In this document: positions 8,589 through 17,492 of the stretch, piece after piece
Layout of the letters: every line of letters starts with the position of its first letter
Numbering within the stretch: the first letter of the stretch is position 1
DNA from: Streptosporangium roseum DSM 43021
GTDB lineage: Bacteria > Actinomycetota > Actinomycetes > Streptosporangiales > Streptosporangiaceae
Length of the DNA: 64,000 nucleotides
Assembly: GCF_000024865.1 (NCBI RefSeq)
Contig: NC_013595.1
Coordinates: forward strand, 2,728,001-2,792,000
Direction of reading: 5' to 3'
Notes under the pieces: generated by a model
What the model was told of the DNA's origin: nothing
What the model saw: the letters and a program-made list of their open reading frames with translations, nothing else
The model's database searches: none
Translations under genes and position numbers: made by a program

Positions 8589-9763
8589 GGCAGCTCCATC
8601 GTGAGTTCGGTCGGGCCTCCGGAGGGACTGCTCACCGCGAGCGAGCCGTCGAAGGCGGACAGGCGGCGTCCGATGCCACGCAGGCCCGTGCCGGCGGCGG
8701 GGTCGGCGCCGCCGCGCCCGTCGTCGCCCACGGTCAGGCGCAGGACGTCGCCCGAACGGCGCAGCCGTACCCATGCCCGGCCGGCGTCGCTGTGCTTGGC
8801 CAGGTTGGCCAGGGCCTCGCTCGCGGCGAAGTACACGGCGGACTCCACCGGGGCCTCCGGTCGCTCCGGCAGGTCGACGTCGACCTCGACCGGCACCGGG
8901 CAGAGCAGCGCGGCGGCCTCGATCGCCCCGGCCAGTCCCCGGTCGGCGAGCACCGGCGGATGGATGCCGCGCACGAGGTCGCGCAGGTCGCCCAGGGCCT
9001 GGCCGGTGGACTCCCAGGCCTCCTCGATCAGCTCCCGGACCTGGGCGGGGTCGTGGGAGCTCCTGGCCAGCCCGAGGTTCATCCGGACCGACACCAGCCG
9101 CGCCTGCGCGCCGTCGTGGAGATCGCGCTCGATCCGGCGCAGCTCGGCCGCCTGCGCGTCGACCGTCGCCGCCCTCGACTCGGTCAGCTCCCTGATCCGC
9201 TGGGCCGGCGAGGATCCCGGCCGGAGCAGCAGGTGGGCCAGCCGTGTCTGCCCGGCGCGGAACGAGGGCACGGCCATCAGGGCGACCGTCACGATGGCCA
9301 CGACCGAAAGAGAGAGCGCGATCGACACCGACGTGTCCGTGTCCATCGGCCGTAGGTAGAAGATCACGTCGAGGGCGGACCACACCGCCCAGACGGCGAG
9401 CGCGAAGACCGAGCTGGTGACGCCGTGGACGGCCAGCCAGGCGAGGTCGCGCCAGGTGGCGGGGTCCCGCAGACAGGGGATCAGATGAGCCCGGACCCCC
9501 GGCCCCGCCGGTGAGCGGTACGGCTCGGCGATGTCGCGCCCCAGCGTCCGGCCCGCCCGGCCCCGCTGGAAGCGCGTCAGGGACCGGACCGCAACGAGCG
9601 CGCGGGCCAGCACCGCGAGGCCGAGCCCCGCCACCGGGATGAGCGCGACGCCCGTCAGGACCACGGCGGTCAGCAGCAGAGCGGCCACGCCCGTGGCGAT
9701 GTTCAGCAACAGCCCGCCGGTCGGAACGAGCCCGCCCCGCAGAGCGCGGCGAATCATGGTCAC
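8540..9763 (-). CDS. Sensor histidine kinase (HisKA_3 type, PF13796-like sensor)
   Basis: About 407 residues. The N-terminal half has two pairs of membrane helices (residues ~14-55 and ~107-165) arranged as in the Sensor domain of actinobacterial NarL-type kinases. The dimerisation motif ERDLHDGAQARLVSV places the phospho-His near residue 216. The ATP domain shows the N-box region EALANLAKHS, then GDDGRGG and GTGLRGIGRRL. The start is GTG 9763, with ATG 9757 just as possible because neither has a clear ribosome site. It overlaps the response regulator by 49 bases. This layout (kinase-regulator divergent from an ABC-2 exporter) is common for envelope-stress or antimicrobial-sensing systems; the signal is unknown. 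Confidence 0.92.
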   Translation of the reverse strand: MTMIRRALRGGLVPTGGLLLNIATGVAALLLTAVVLTGVALIPVAGLGLAVLARALVAVRSLTRFQRGRAGRTLGRDIAEPYRSPAGPGVRAHLIPCLRDPATWRDLAWLAVHGVTSSVFALAVWAVWSALDVIFYLRPMDTDTSVSIALSLSVVAIVTVALMAVPSFRAGQTRLAHLLLRPGSSPAQRIRELTESRAATVDAQAAELRRIERDLHDGAQARLVSVRMNLGLARSSHDPAQVRELIEEAWESTGQALGDLRDLVRGIHPPVLADRGLAGAIEAAALLCPVPVEVDVDLPERPEAPVESAVYFAASEALANLAKHSDAGRAWVRLRRSGDVLRLTVGDDGRGGADPAAGTGLRGIGRRLSAFDGSLAVSSPSGGPTELTMELPCASSSPKISPSYGTA

Positions 9764-9810
9764 GGAGACAGTCTGCACGGTGGGCGGACCGGAGACGGTA
9801 GGCCCAGACC

Positions 9811-9847
9811 CACCACGGGGGTGGTGATATCCCACCCGGCGGGTGGG
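9811..9847. promoter_or_regulatory. Two adjacent inverted repeats between kinase and ABC genes
   Basis: CACCAC-GGGG-GTGGTG (9811-9826) and, four bases on, CCCACCCG-G-CGGGTGGG (9831-9847). Both are perfect inverted repeats built on CACC/GGTG. They sit in the 260-base gap between the divergent two-component and ABC units and are the best candidates for response-regulator binding. A separate perfect palindrome TGATCCGGATCA lies at 9887-9898. Confidence 0.45.
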
Positions 9848-10022
9848 CGCGGGCCGATGGAGGCCGGCGGGCCACGCATGGAGGCTTGATCCGGATCACT
9901 CAAGCGATGGGAGCCCCTGTGATGACCAGTCCGGCCGGCACGCCGGCCATCGGCGATTTCCCGGCCCCGACGAGACCCGCCGACAGACCCGGCCGGCCGG
10001 GCGCCGGCCGTACGGGCAGGTG

Positions 10023-10955
10023 ATGACCGTGATCGAGGTCGGCAACCTGACCATGCGGTACGGCGGCACGCTCGCCGTCGACGATCTGTCCTTCGCGGTG
10101 AAACCCGGGCTGGTGACCGGGTTCCTCGGTCCGAACGGCGCGGGAAAGTCCACGACCATGCGGGCCGTCCTCGGCCTGGAGGTCCCTGCCTCCGGCACGG
10201 CGCTGGTGGGTGGTCGCCCCTACACGTCTTTCCGCCGGCCCATGCGTTCGATGGGGACCCTGCTCGACGCCGGCGCCGTTCACGGGGGACGCACCGCGCG
10301 GGCCCATCTCGGTTGCCTGGCGCGCAGCAACGGCATCGGGGACCGGCGGGTGACCGCCGTGCTGGAGCAGGTCGGTCTGACGGGTGTCGCGGGCAAGCGG
10401 ATCGCCGGCTTCTCCCTCGGGATGAAGCAGCGGCTCGGAATCGCGGTGGCGCTGCTCGGTGACCCGGATGTGCTGATGTTCGACGAACCGTTGAACGGGC
10501 TGGACCCGGAGGGCATCCGCTGGATCCGCGATCTGATGCGGTCGCTCGCGGCCGAGGGCCGCACGGTCCTGCTCTCCAGTCACCTTATGAGTGAGATGGC
10601 GCTCACCGCCGACCACGTCGTGGTCATCGGGCGCGGGCGGCTGATCGCCGACACCACGATGGAGTCCCTGATCGAACGTTTTCAGCGCGGCGTGCTGGTG
10701 CGCACACCAGATCCGGCACGGCTCGCCGGCGCTCTCGAGGCGCGCGGGGCGACGGTGACCACGGAAGCCGACGGCGGCCTGTCGGTGAGCGGCGTCGACG
10801 CGGCAGAGATCGGTTCGCTGGCTCTGACCGAGGGGGTCGCGCTGCGGGAGCTGACACCGCGCAGCGCCTCCCTGGAGGAGGCGTTCATGGAACTCACCGA
10901 GGAGAGCGTGGAGTACACCGCCCATCCGGCCGGTGCCGTAAGGGCGGCCCGATGA
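10023..10955 (+). CDS. ABC transporter ATP-binding protein (DrrA/CcmA-like)
   Basis: 310 residues. Walker A is GPNGAGKST, the signature is FSLGMKQRL (a variant of LSGGQ common in DrrA/BcrA-like ATPases), Walker B is VLMFDEPLNGLDP, and the switch His lies in LLSSHLMSE. The C-terminal ~80 residues form the extension seen in ABC-2 exporter ATPases (ends near SLEEAFMELT). ATG 10023 follows a weak AGGTG. The frame is open for 60 codons upstream, but that stretch looks non-coding. The stop overlaps the next gene as ATGA, so this ATPase energises the permease fusion that follows. Likely an exporter for a lipid or antimicrobial, under the adjacent two-component system. Confidence 0.92.
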   Translation: MTVIEVGNLTMRYGGTLAVDDLSFAVKPGLVTGFLGPNGAGKSTTMRAVLGLEVPASGTALVGGRPYTSFRRPMRSMGTLLDAGAVHGGRTARAHLGCLARSNGIGDRRVTAVLEQVGLTGVAGKRIAGFSLGMKQRLGIAVALLGDPDVLMFDEPLNGLDPEGIRWIRDLMRSLAAEGRTVLLSSHLMSEMALTADHVVVIGRGRLIADTTMESLIERFQRGVLVRTPDPARLAGALEARGATVTTEADGGLSVSGVDAAEIGSLALTEGVALRELTPRSASLEEAFMELTEESVEYTAHPAGAVRAAR

Positions 10956-13204
10956 TCGACGTGATCGCCTCGGAGTGGCTGAAGCTCCGCTCCCTCCGCT
11001 CGAACCTCTACCTTCTGGCCGTGTCCCTGCTGGCTGTGCTGCTCAGCGCCGGGGTGGCATACCTGATCACCCGCGGCTTCGACGGCCAGTCCCCGGAGGA
11101 GAGACTGCGCTTCCCGAGCAATGGCGACGGGCTCGGCAACGGCCTCCCGGTCGCCTACTTCGTCCTGGGTGCCCTGGGGGCCCTCGCGATCACCTCGGAG
11201 TACTCCACCGGCATGATCCGCACGAGTCTGGCGGCCGTGCCGCGACGGCAGGCGTTCCTGCTCGCCAAGGTCCCGGGTCTCGCCGCCGTCTCCCTGGTCG
11301 CCGGCCAGGTCCTCGGGTTCGCGATGCACTTCGCCGGCCAGGCGGTCCTCGGTGAACGCGCCGGCCAGTTGCTTCTCGACGGACGGACGCTGGGCACTCC
11401 CCTCGCCGAGCCGGGCGTGCTGATCGGGGTGATCGCCGCCGGGGTGTCCATGGCGGCGGTCACCCTGATCGGACTCGGCCTGGGGGCGGTGATCCGCTCC
11501 ACCCCCGGATCCCTGATCGCCCTGATCATGATCCTGTTCGTGCTCCCGGTCGTGGCGAGAACCCTGCCGGCACCGCTGAGGGCGCAGCTCGGCTCTTTCA
11601 TGATCGAGAACCTTCCCTCCCAGATCGCCGGGGTGGGAGGCGGCCTGCTGTCCCCACCGGCCGCGGGTGCCCTGCTGGCCGCCTACCCGGTCGCGGCGCT
11701 GACGGCGGGTGCCGTCGCGATCGCGTTGAAGGGGCGCAGGGTCAACGTACTGGCCGCCGGCGTGGCCGTGATCATCCTGGCGGGGGCGGTTCCAGCCGTC
11801 GCGGACGGCTCGGCGGTTCCGGCCCCCTCGACACTGGCGTGGAAGGCGTGTCCGGACAAGGACGCCCCGCCGGAGATGCGGTGCGCGGCGATCCAGGTGC
11901 CGGTGGACTGGACGGAGCCGTCCGGACGGAAGATCGCCCTGCCGCTCGGAATGTTGCCGGCCACCGGCACGGAGCGCCGGATCGGCACGGTGTTCTCGAT
12001 CCCCGGCGGTCCTGGCCATTCAGGTGTGAAGGACCTGAAGAAGTCCGCGGGCGGCTTCATGGACCTGCGGAGACGATTCGACGTGGTCAGTTTCGCCCCA
12101 CGGAACACCTTCGACCTGGGCGTGCTGTCGGCACAGTGCCTCGCCTCCGGCCCCTGGATCTTCCTGCCGGACGACCGCGTGCAGCACGCCGCTCTGGCGG
12201 AGGCGAACCGGGCATCCGCGCAGCGATGCCGTAAGGCGGACCCGGAGTTCTTCGGTCACCTGGACTCGGCCTCCGTCGCCCGGGACGTGGAGGCCGTCCG
12301 CGTCGCCCTGGGTGAGGAGAAGCTGAGCTTCATCGCCACCTCTTACGGCGGCGTCCCGGCGGTGGCCTACGCGCGCCTGTTCCCCTCCCGCATCCGTGCG
12401 ATGGTGATGGACGGCGCCGTCAACCAGCTTCTCGATCGTGCCGACAACGACCGGATGAGCTATCCGACAGTCGAGAGGCAGTTCGGGCGGTTCGCCGCCT
12501 GGTGCGGGGCCACCACTTCCTGCGCGCTGCACGGCGAGGATGTCGGCGCGATCTGGCGGAGGCTCGTGACCGGCGCCGACCGATCTCCGGTGCCTGTCAG
12601 GGGCGAGCCGCCGGAGGCCGCCTACACCGGGTTCGACCTGAAGGTCGCCGCCGCCCCCAGTCTCATATCGCCCGGCCCGGAGCCCGAGAGCCCCCGATGG
12701 GTACAGCTCGCCGAAGCCGTCCGCAGAGCCGCCGAAGGCGATGCCTCAGGGTTCGCCGACTACGTGAAGCAGGCCACGGAGAGCCTGAAGGCCCCCTCGT
12801 TCGTGGGGATGAACATGACCCACTGCCCGGATGGCATGGGGTACGGGAGTTATGAGGAATACCAGGAAGGGCGCCGGCGAGGGGGGCGGCTCTCGCCGAA
12901 CTTCGCCGGAAACGAGCAGTGGCACCCGCTCGCCTGTGTGGGCTGGCCGACGCCCGTCACCAACCCGCGCGCTCCGCTGCCCGTCGAGGACCTCCCACCG
13001 TTCCTGGGCGTCGGCACCTGGGTCGACTACGCGGGCAGCGCGGATCTCGTCCTGCGGGTGCCGGGCTCGTCGACGGTCCGTTACGAGGGACACGGCCACG
13101 GGCTTTACCTCAGTGGCGACACGTGTGCCATCGCCCACGTGAACCGGTATCTGACCAGCCTGCGACTTCCCCCGGCCGGCACCGCCTGCCGTCCCGGCCG
13201 CTGA
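10952..13204 (+). CDS. ABC-2 permease fused to a secreted-type alpha/beta hydrolase (S33-like)
   Basis: 750 residues in one uninterrupted frame. Residues 1 to ~262 are an ABC-2 type permease: the WLKLRSLRSN start, the EYSTGMIRTSLAAVPRR motif and about six membrane helices. Residues 264-284 are a further hydrophobic stretch ending AVPAVA-DG, which looks like a signal peptide with a signal-peptidase site after Ala284. The remainder is an alpha/beta hydrolase of the tripeptidyl-aminopeptidase type: oxyanion GGPGHSG (352-), nucleophile TSYGGV (Ser464) and catalytic His in GHGHG (714 or 716), with several Cys suited to an extracellular fold. The hydrolase would be outside the cell, either tethered or released. 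Such a fusion is unusual; a missed stop from a sequencing error is the main alternative. Confidence 0.85.
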   Translation: MIDVIASEWLKLRSLRSNLYLLAVSLLAVLLSAGVAYLITRGFDGQSPEERLRFPSNGDGLGNGLPVAYFVLGALGALAITSEYSTGMIRTSLAAVPRRQAFLLAKVPGLAAVSLVAGQVLGFAMHFAGQAVLGERAGQLLLDGRTLGTPLAEPGVLIGVIAAGVSMAAVTLIGLGLGAVIRSTPGSLIALIMILFVLPVVARTLPAPLRAQLGSFMIENLPSQIAGVGGGLLSPPAAGALLAAYPVAALTAGAVAIALKGRRVNVLAAGVAVIILAGAVPAVADGSAVPAPSTLAWKACPDKDAPPEMRCAAIQVPVDWTEPSGRKIALPLGMLPATGTERRIGTVFSIPGGPGHSGVKDLKKSAGGFMDLRRRFDVVSFAPRNTFDLGVLSAQCLASGPWIFLPDDRVQHAALAEANRASAQRCRKADPEFFGHLDSASVARDVEAVRVALGEEKLSFIATSYGGVPAVAYARLFPSRIRAMVMDGAVNQLLDRADNDRMSYPTVERQFGRFAAWCGATTSCALHGEDVGAIWRRLVTGADRSPVPVRGEPPEAAYTGFDLKVAAAPSLISPGPEPESPRWVQLAEAVRRAAEGDASGFADYVKQATESLKAPSFVGMNMTHCPDGMGYGSYEEYQEGRRRGGRLSPNFAGNEQWHPLACVGWPTPVTNPRAPLPVEDLPPFLGVGTWVDYAGSADLVLRVPGSSTVRYEGHGHGLYLSGDTCAIAHVNRYLTSLRLPPAGTACRPGR

Positions 13205-13284
13205 GGGGGGCGGACACGGGGCCACGGGCTCCGGTGTGAGACAGGCGTGGGGCCCGGTGGGGTCGGACACGGACCTCGGCGGGG

Positions 13285-15681
13285 TCAGGCGTAGGTGCCG
13301 CGGACCTCGACGATGTCGGCCAGCGGGAACTCCAGGTAGTCGCCGGCCTCCTCGCACCACGCGTCGAGCACGCCGCTGCGCAGCTCGCCGTGGCTGATGG
13401 TGGCGGTCAGGCCGTCGGTCAGCGTGATCGCCGCCCGCACGCCGCGGTCCACCACGAAGCCGAGCAGCGACTGCTGGGCGGTCGGCAGCCGGGAGGCCAT
13501 GCGGCCGATGACCGCCCACGTCCTGCCCTGCTGCCGGATGGCGCCGTCCTCGCCGGCGATCAGCCGCCGGGCGTGCTCGTGCGGGTCCGGGGGCGGCTCG
13601 ACCAGGTGGTGCGGCGGCTGCTCCAGCTCGGCCACCCGGCCGCCGGGCAGCAGGATCAGCCGCCCGTTCTGCGGCTCCTCGATCCGGGCGCGGCGGACGG
13701 TGATCTCCCCGGTGTCCTCGATCGGCACCGGGGCGTAGCCGTTCTCCCGGAGTGCCGCGAGGGTCTTGCCCGCGGGCATCGCGCTGGCCAGCACGGTCGG
13801 CGCGAGCAGTCGCAGGCCCAGCCTGCTCAGCCGCCGGTGCCCGGCGATCTCGGCCAGCAGCACCGGGTCGGAGGCCTGCACGATGCAGGCGACCGTGGTC
13901 ACGGTGACCTCGCCGTGCCGCCGGGCCACGTCGCGCACCAGGTAGTCGAGGGGTTGCGGCACCGCGCCGACCTCTCCGAGGTCGGCCAGGAGGGCGTCGG
14001 CGGTGTAGCCGGAGTCCATCGCCCGGCGCACGCTCACCGGGGTGAACCGCCACACCGAGGCCGCGCCGCGCGACTCGCGCTCGGCGGCCCGGTCCAGCAG
14101 CTCGGCCAGCTCGGTGGAGGGCGGCCCGGTCACCACGGCGGTGAGGTCGGCGCCGAACAGCGCGCTCCGCCGTACGCTGGCCAGCGCGCGGGTCGAGCAC
14201 TCCACCAGCACCGGATCGTGCTCCACGGCCGGGCTGGAGTCGTCGTTCTCGTCTCCCGCCGAGGCGTCCAGGGCGGCCAGCGCGCGGCCCAGGTCGGTGA
14301 TCGTGTCGTAGGCGATCAGCCCGAGCATCCGGGCCTCCTCCAGCACGGCGGGGGCGCACTCCGCCAGCAGCGCCTGGTCGAGCAGCGGGGCGTGCCAGTG
14401 CGCCGACCCGACCAGCCCGGCCCGGTCGGCGCACGCCGTGCTGGCGGGCAGGCGGGCCAGCACGCCGAGGACCGCCCGCCGGGCCCTGCCGACCGAGGCC
14501 CCGGCGGGGTCGTCGCCGAGCACGGTGCCGTATTTGCCGTCGATCCGGCGGAGCGAGGAGCGCTCCATCCGCCACCACGCCGACAGCAGCACCCGGAGCC
14601 TGGCGGCCGCGTCGTCCAGCCGCCAGCGGTCGAACTTCTCAGTGGGCACCAGCCCGCCGGCCGGCTCGTCCCAGGCCAGCAGCCGGGCCACCGCGCAGAT
14701 CTCCAGCAGGAGCCGGGTCTCGTCCTCGTCGCAGCCGGTGTCCTTGGCCAGCCGCCGGACCTCGCGCACGCCGACCCCGCCGGCCTTCAGCAGCGGCAGC
14801 GGGAACTTGGCGGTGTTCTCCAGCATCGCGGCGCAGCGCTCGACCACGTGCGGGGCGGCCAGCGTCATCAGGTGGTCGACCGCCTCGGGGTCCACCGGGA
14901 CGGTCGCGAGGTCGGGCGGGCAGGGGGTGAACGGCGGGTGGTAGCCGGGGCCGCGCAGCGCGAGCGCCACCTCCCGTGGCATCTCGGCCACGTTCCAGCT
15001 CGGCCGGAAGAGCAGGCCGTGGTCGGCGGCCCACTTCTCCGGGGCGCCCGGCACGACGAACCGGCCGCCGTCCACGTCGCGGATCGGGCCGTCCCAGGCG
15101 AACTCCTCCAGCAGCCGCTCCGTGCCCTCCGGCGCCCGCTCGATCATGGCGGTCACCCGCCCGGGGTCCGAGAGCATCTCGGTGACCCTGGTGACCGTGC
15201 GGCGCTTGGGGCCGTGCGGCAGGCCGAGTGCCCTGGCGAGAGCGCGGAGGGCGTCGGCGCTGACCGTCCAGGAGTTGAGGTAGTGGGCGAGCGGCTCGCC
15301 GAGCCCGCACGGGGCCGTCCACCACCGGGCGACCCCGCCGGCGACCCGGATCCGCCCCTCGTCGTCCGGCCAGGCCAGGGCATGGTCGAACAGCCGGTCG
15401 ACCCAGGGGGCCACCTCGGCCTCCGGCACGCCCATGAACCGGGCCAGCGTCTCCAGGTCGACCTGGTCGCCGAGGGCCAGTGACGCCTGCGCGACCTCAA
15501 GGCACGGCAGCGGAAGCCCCCGCATGACCGCCATCACCGCGAACCCGTTGCCCAGCCGCTGCGCCAGGGTGTCCAGGCGGCGCGGCCACGGTGGGGCGAT
15601 GGCGTCCGAGCGGTTGGCCAGAACTCGGGTGAGCCGTTCTTCGTCGAGGGTTTTCAACCAGCCGAGCAGGTGATCGTCCAT
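13285..15681 (-). CDS. Helicase-associated (Helicase_C_3) domain protein
   Basis: 798 residues. It resembles the large actinobacterial proteins that carry the XPB/Ssl2-like helicase C-terminal domain (Helicase_C_3, PF13625) but no helicase motor: I see no Walker A or DEAD box. The recognisable block is near residues 560-700 (WRFTPVSVRRAMDSGYTADALLADL, then a PLDYLVRDVARRHGEVTV segment). The N-terminal region is helical and Leu/Ala-rich. The C-terminus ends in a small beta-rich tail. It stands alone, convergent with the ABC/hydrolase fusion. The gene is almost universal in the order, often near DNA-repair helicase XPB, which is not in this window. Confidence 0.8.
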   Translation of the reverse strand: MDDHLLGWLKTLDEERLTRVLANRSDAIAPPWPRRLDTLAQRLGNGFAVMAVMRGLPLPCLEVAQASLALGDQVDLETLARFMGVPEAEVAPWVDRLFDHALAWPDDEGRIRVAGGVARWWTAPCGLGEPLAHYLNSWTVSADALRALARALGLPHGPKRRTVTRVTEMLSDPGRVTAMIERAPEGTERLLEEFAWDGPIRDVDGGRFVVPGAPEKWAADHGLLFRPSWNVAEMPREVALALRGPGYHPPFTPCPPDLATVPVDPEAVDHLMTLAAPHVVERCAAMLENTAKFPLPLLKAGGVGVREVRRLAKDTGCDEDETRLLLEICAVARLLAWDEPAGGLVPTEKFDRWRLDDAAARLRVLLSAWWRMERSSLRRIDGKYGTVLGDDPAGASVGRARRAVLGVLARLPASTACADRAGLVGSAHWHAPLLDQALLAECAPAVLEEARMLGLIAYDTITDLGRALAALDASAGDENDDSSPAVEHDPVLVECSTRALASVRRSALFGADLTAVVTGPPSTELAELLDRAAERESRGAASVWRFTPVSVRRAMDSGYTADALLADLGEVGAVPQPLDYLVRDVARRHGEVTVTTVACIVQASDPVLLAEIAGHRRLSRLGLRLLAPTVLASAMPAGKTLAALRENGYAPVPIEDTGEITVRRARIEEPQNGRLILLPGGRVAELEQPPHHLVEPPPDPHEHARRLIAGEDGAIRQQGRTWAVIGRMASRLPTAQQSLLGFVVDRGVRAAITLTDGLTATISHGELRSGVLDAWCEEAGDYLEFPLADIVEVRGTYA

Positions 15682-15931
15682 CTCGCAGCTCTCTCAGGAA
15701 TCTCGCGCGGGGACTCTCCGTGAGCCATAGGCATCCACGGTAATGCAGAGGGCATCTCCGAAGGCATGCACCGCGCAGAATGCAATGTGTTCCAGAGGTG
15801 TCCGCCCGGATTCTTGACCGGCCCCGGGACCGCCGGCGGGGAGGCGTGGCGGTCCCGGAACCGGTCGGCGCCAGGTGAGGGGAAGAGGCGGCGCCTGTCC
15901 GGGATGGTCTGCTGAGGGCCGGCCGGAGGAT
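15682..15931. other. Intergenic region, no gene seen
   Basis: 250 bases between the helicase-associated gene's start and the end of the ATP-binding protein gene, both on the minus strand. It should hold the helicase-associated gene's promoter, but I cannot pick a clear -10/-35 pair. No RNA-like fold or repeat stood out. Confidence 0.4.
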
Positions 15932-16450
15932 CTACCGGAGGACGGCCCAGACGATTTTGCCGTAGGGGGCCAGCGGTGCCCAGCCCCATCGCAGGCTGAG
16001 CGACTCGACGATGTGCAGGCCGAGGCCGCCGATGTCCAGCGGCGACGGGTCGCGGAGGGTGGGGAAGCCCGATCCGGGGTCGTTCAGCGCGCAGGCGACC
16101 AGGCCGTCCCGGCGGAGCAGGGAGAGCCTGATGGGCTCCTTGGCGCGCGTCTCGGCCAGTCGCAGGCCGTGCCTGAACGCGTTGGTGGCCAGCTCCGAGA
16201 CGACCAGTTCCATGTTCTCGCTCAGGTGGGCGAGATTCCAGCCGGTGAGGGTGCCCGTGGCGAAGCTGCGGGCGGAGTGCACCGACTCGGCCTGGGGCGG
16301 GAGCACGAAGGTCGCGCTGGCCATGGCCGGTGATCCGGAGAGGAGATCACGCGCCGCGTCGGGCCACCAGCCGACTGGGGGCCACCAGTCGAGCGCTGTC
16401 CATGACGTTCGGGGGGGCGCGGTTTGAGCGGACTGCACAGCGATCATCAT
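15932..16450 (-). CDS. RsbW/SpoIIAB-like ATP-binding protein (HATPase_c_2)
   Basis: 172 residues. The GHKL ATPase motifs are clear: N-box ELATNAFRHG, G1 LNDPGSG and G2 GGLGLHIVE. It lacks a phospho-His domain, so it is of the anti-sigma/regulatory kinase type common beside DUF397/XRE genes (as at abaA-like and whiJ-like loci of Streptomyces). The start is ATG 16450, preceded by CAGGAG at eight bases; the frame continues upstream without coding character. It is divergent from the XRE regulator, and the shared gap contains six GTGCA motifs. A regulatory role in development or stress is inferred from the family. Confidence 0.85.
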   Translation of the reverse strand: MMIAVQSAQTAPPRTSWTALDWWPPVGWWPDAARDLLSGSPAMASATFVLPPQAESVHSARSFATGTLTGWNLAHLSENMELVVSELATNAFRHGLRLAETRAKEPIRLSLLRRDGLVACALNDPGSGFPTLRDPSPLDIGGLGLHIVESLSLRWGWAPLAPYGKIVWAVLR

Positions 16451-16451
16451 G

Positions 16452-16505
16452 GTGCAAACTCCTGTGCAGGTGCAAGAGCGAATGCACGTGCATAAGGGGT
16501 GTGCA
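16452..16505. promoter_or_regulatory. Cluster of six GTGCA motifs in divergent promoter region
   Basis: Within 54 bases there are five + strand GTGCA copies (16452, 16464, 16470, 16488, 16501) and one on the minus strand (16483-16487). The last and the 16488 copy form the perfect palindrome TGCACGTGCA (16483-16492). The cluster starts directly upstream of the ATPase ATG and would overlap its promoter. It is probably the binding site of the adjacent DUF5753 XRE regulator. Confidence 0.5.
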
Positions 16506-16625
16506 ACCGCTACGGTTACCCATGATTCGGCAATCCGGATGGAAAGGGGATCTTGTCCGCGGCTAGGGATCTTGGGCCGCGAAGTGACAGACTGTCGATC
16601 AGGAAAGCGAGCGAGGAGCACACAC

Positions 16626-17492
16626 GTGTCCATGGACCCGCCCGGTACCGGTTCCACCGTTCGGCGCATCATGCTCGGCGCAAGCCTGCGCCGCCTGCGT
16701 GAGGAGAAGGGACTCCCCCGAGAGGTAGCCGGATTTCACATCCGCGCCTCCGAGTCCAAGATCAGCCGGATGGAGCTCGGCCGTGTCGGTTTCAAGACAC
16801 GGGACGTGGAAGACCTGCTCACCCTGTACGGCGTGCTCGACGACGCAGAACGGCGCGGCCTGCTGGAGATGGTCCGCGAGGCGAACACCCCCGGCTGGTG
16901 GCACAAGTTCGGCGACCTGTTGCCGAACTGGTTCACCACCTACGTGGGGCTGGAGGAGGCGGCGAACGTCATCCGCACCTATGAGGTGCAGTTCGTTCCC
17001 GGCCTGCTGCAGACGTCCGCCTACGCGCGCACAGTGATCCGGTTGGGCTACCCGGACGCGCCGGAGGCGGAGATCGAGCGTCGTGTGCATATGCGTATGC
17101 AGCGGCAGGACCGCTTTACGAAGAAGGACGGCCCGCGCCTGTGGGCGGTCGTCGACGAGGCGGCCCTGAAGCGGCCGATCGGAGGCAAGGAGATCATGCG
17201 TGAGCAGCTCCAGCACCTGCTGGAGGTGGCCACGCTCTCCAACATCACCCTTCAGGTGATGCCCTTCCGGTTCGGAATGCACGCGGCCGAGGGTGGCGCG
17301 TTCAGCATCTTGCGGTTTCCCGAGTCCGACCTGTCGGACGTCGTTTATGTCGAGCAGCTCTGGGGTGCCCTCTACCTGGACAAGCGTGAGGATATCGATC
17401 CGTACCTCACGGCCATGGAGCAGCTGTGCGTGGAAAGCACCACGCCTGGGGGCACCGCCGAGATCCTCGGCGACCTTCTCAGAGAGATCTAA
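16626..17492 (+). CDS. WhiJ-like XRE regulator with DUF5753 domain
   Basis: 288 residues. An N-terminal helix-turn-helix (LRRLREEKGLPREVAGFHIRASESKISRMELGRVGF) is followed by a DUF5753 domain with its characteristic VQFVPGLLQTSAYAR, RMQRQDRF and ITLQVMPFRFG stretches. GTG 16626 is chosen because GAGGAG lies seven bases upstream; ATG 16632 is a close alternative. The stop TAA directly abuts the ATG of the DUF397 gene. These XRE-DUF397 pairs are abundant in Streptomyces and relatives, where members (whiJ and bldB-type partners) affect differentiation and sometimes behave like toxin-antitoxin pairs. It probably represses its own divergent promoter region through the GTGCA motifs. Confidence 0.9.
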   Translation: MSMDPPGTGSTVRRIMLGASLRRLREEKGLPREVAGFHIRASESKISRMELGRVGFKTRDVEDLLTLYGVLDDAERRGLLEMVREANTPGWWHKFGDLLPNWFTTYVGLEEAANVIRTYEVQFVPGLLQTSAYARTVIRLGYPDAPEAEIERRVHMRMQRQDRFTKKDGPRLWAVVDEAALKRPIGGKEIMREQLQHLLEVATLSNITLQVMPFRFGMHAAEGGAFSILRFPESDLSDVVYVEQLWGALYLDKREDIDPYLTAMEQLCVESTTPGGTAEILGDLLREI

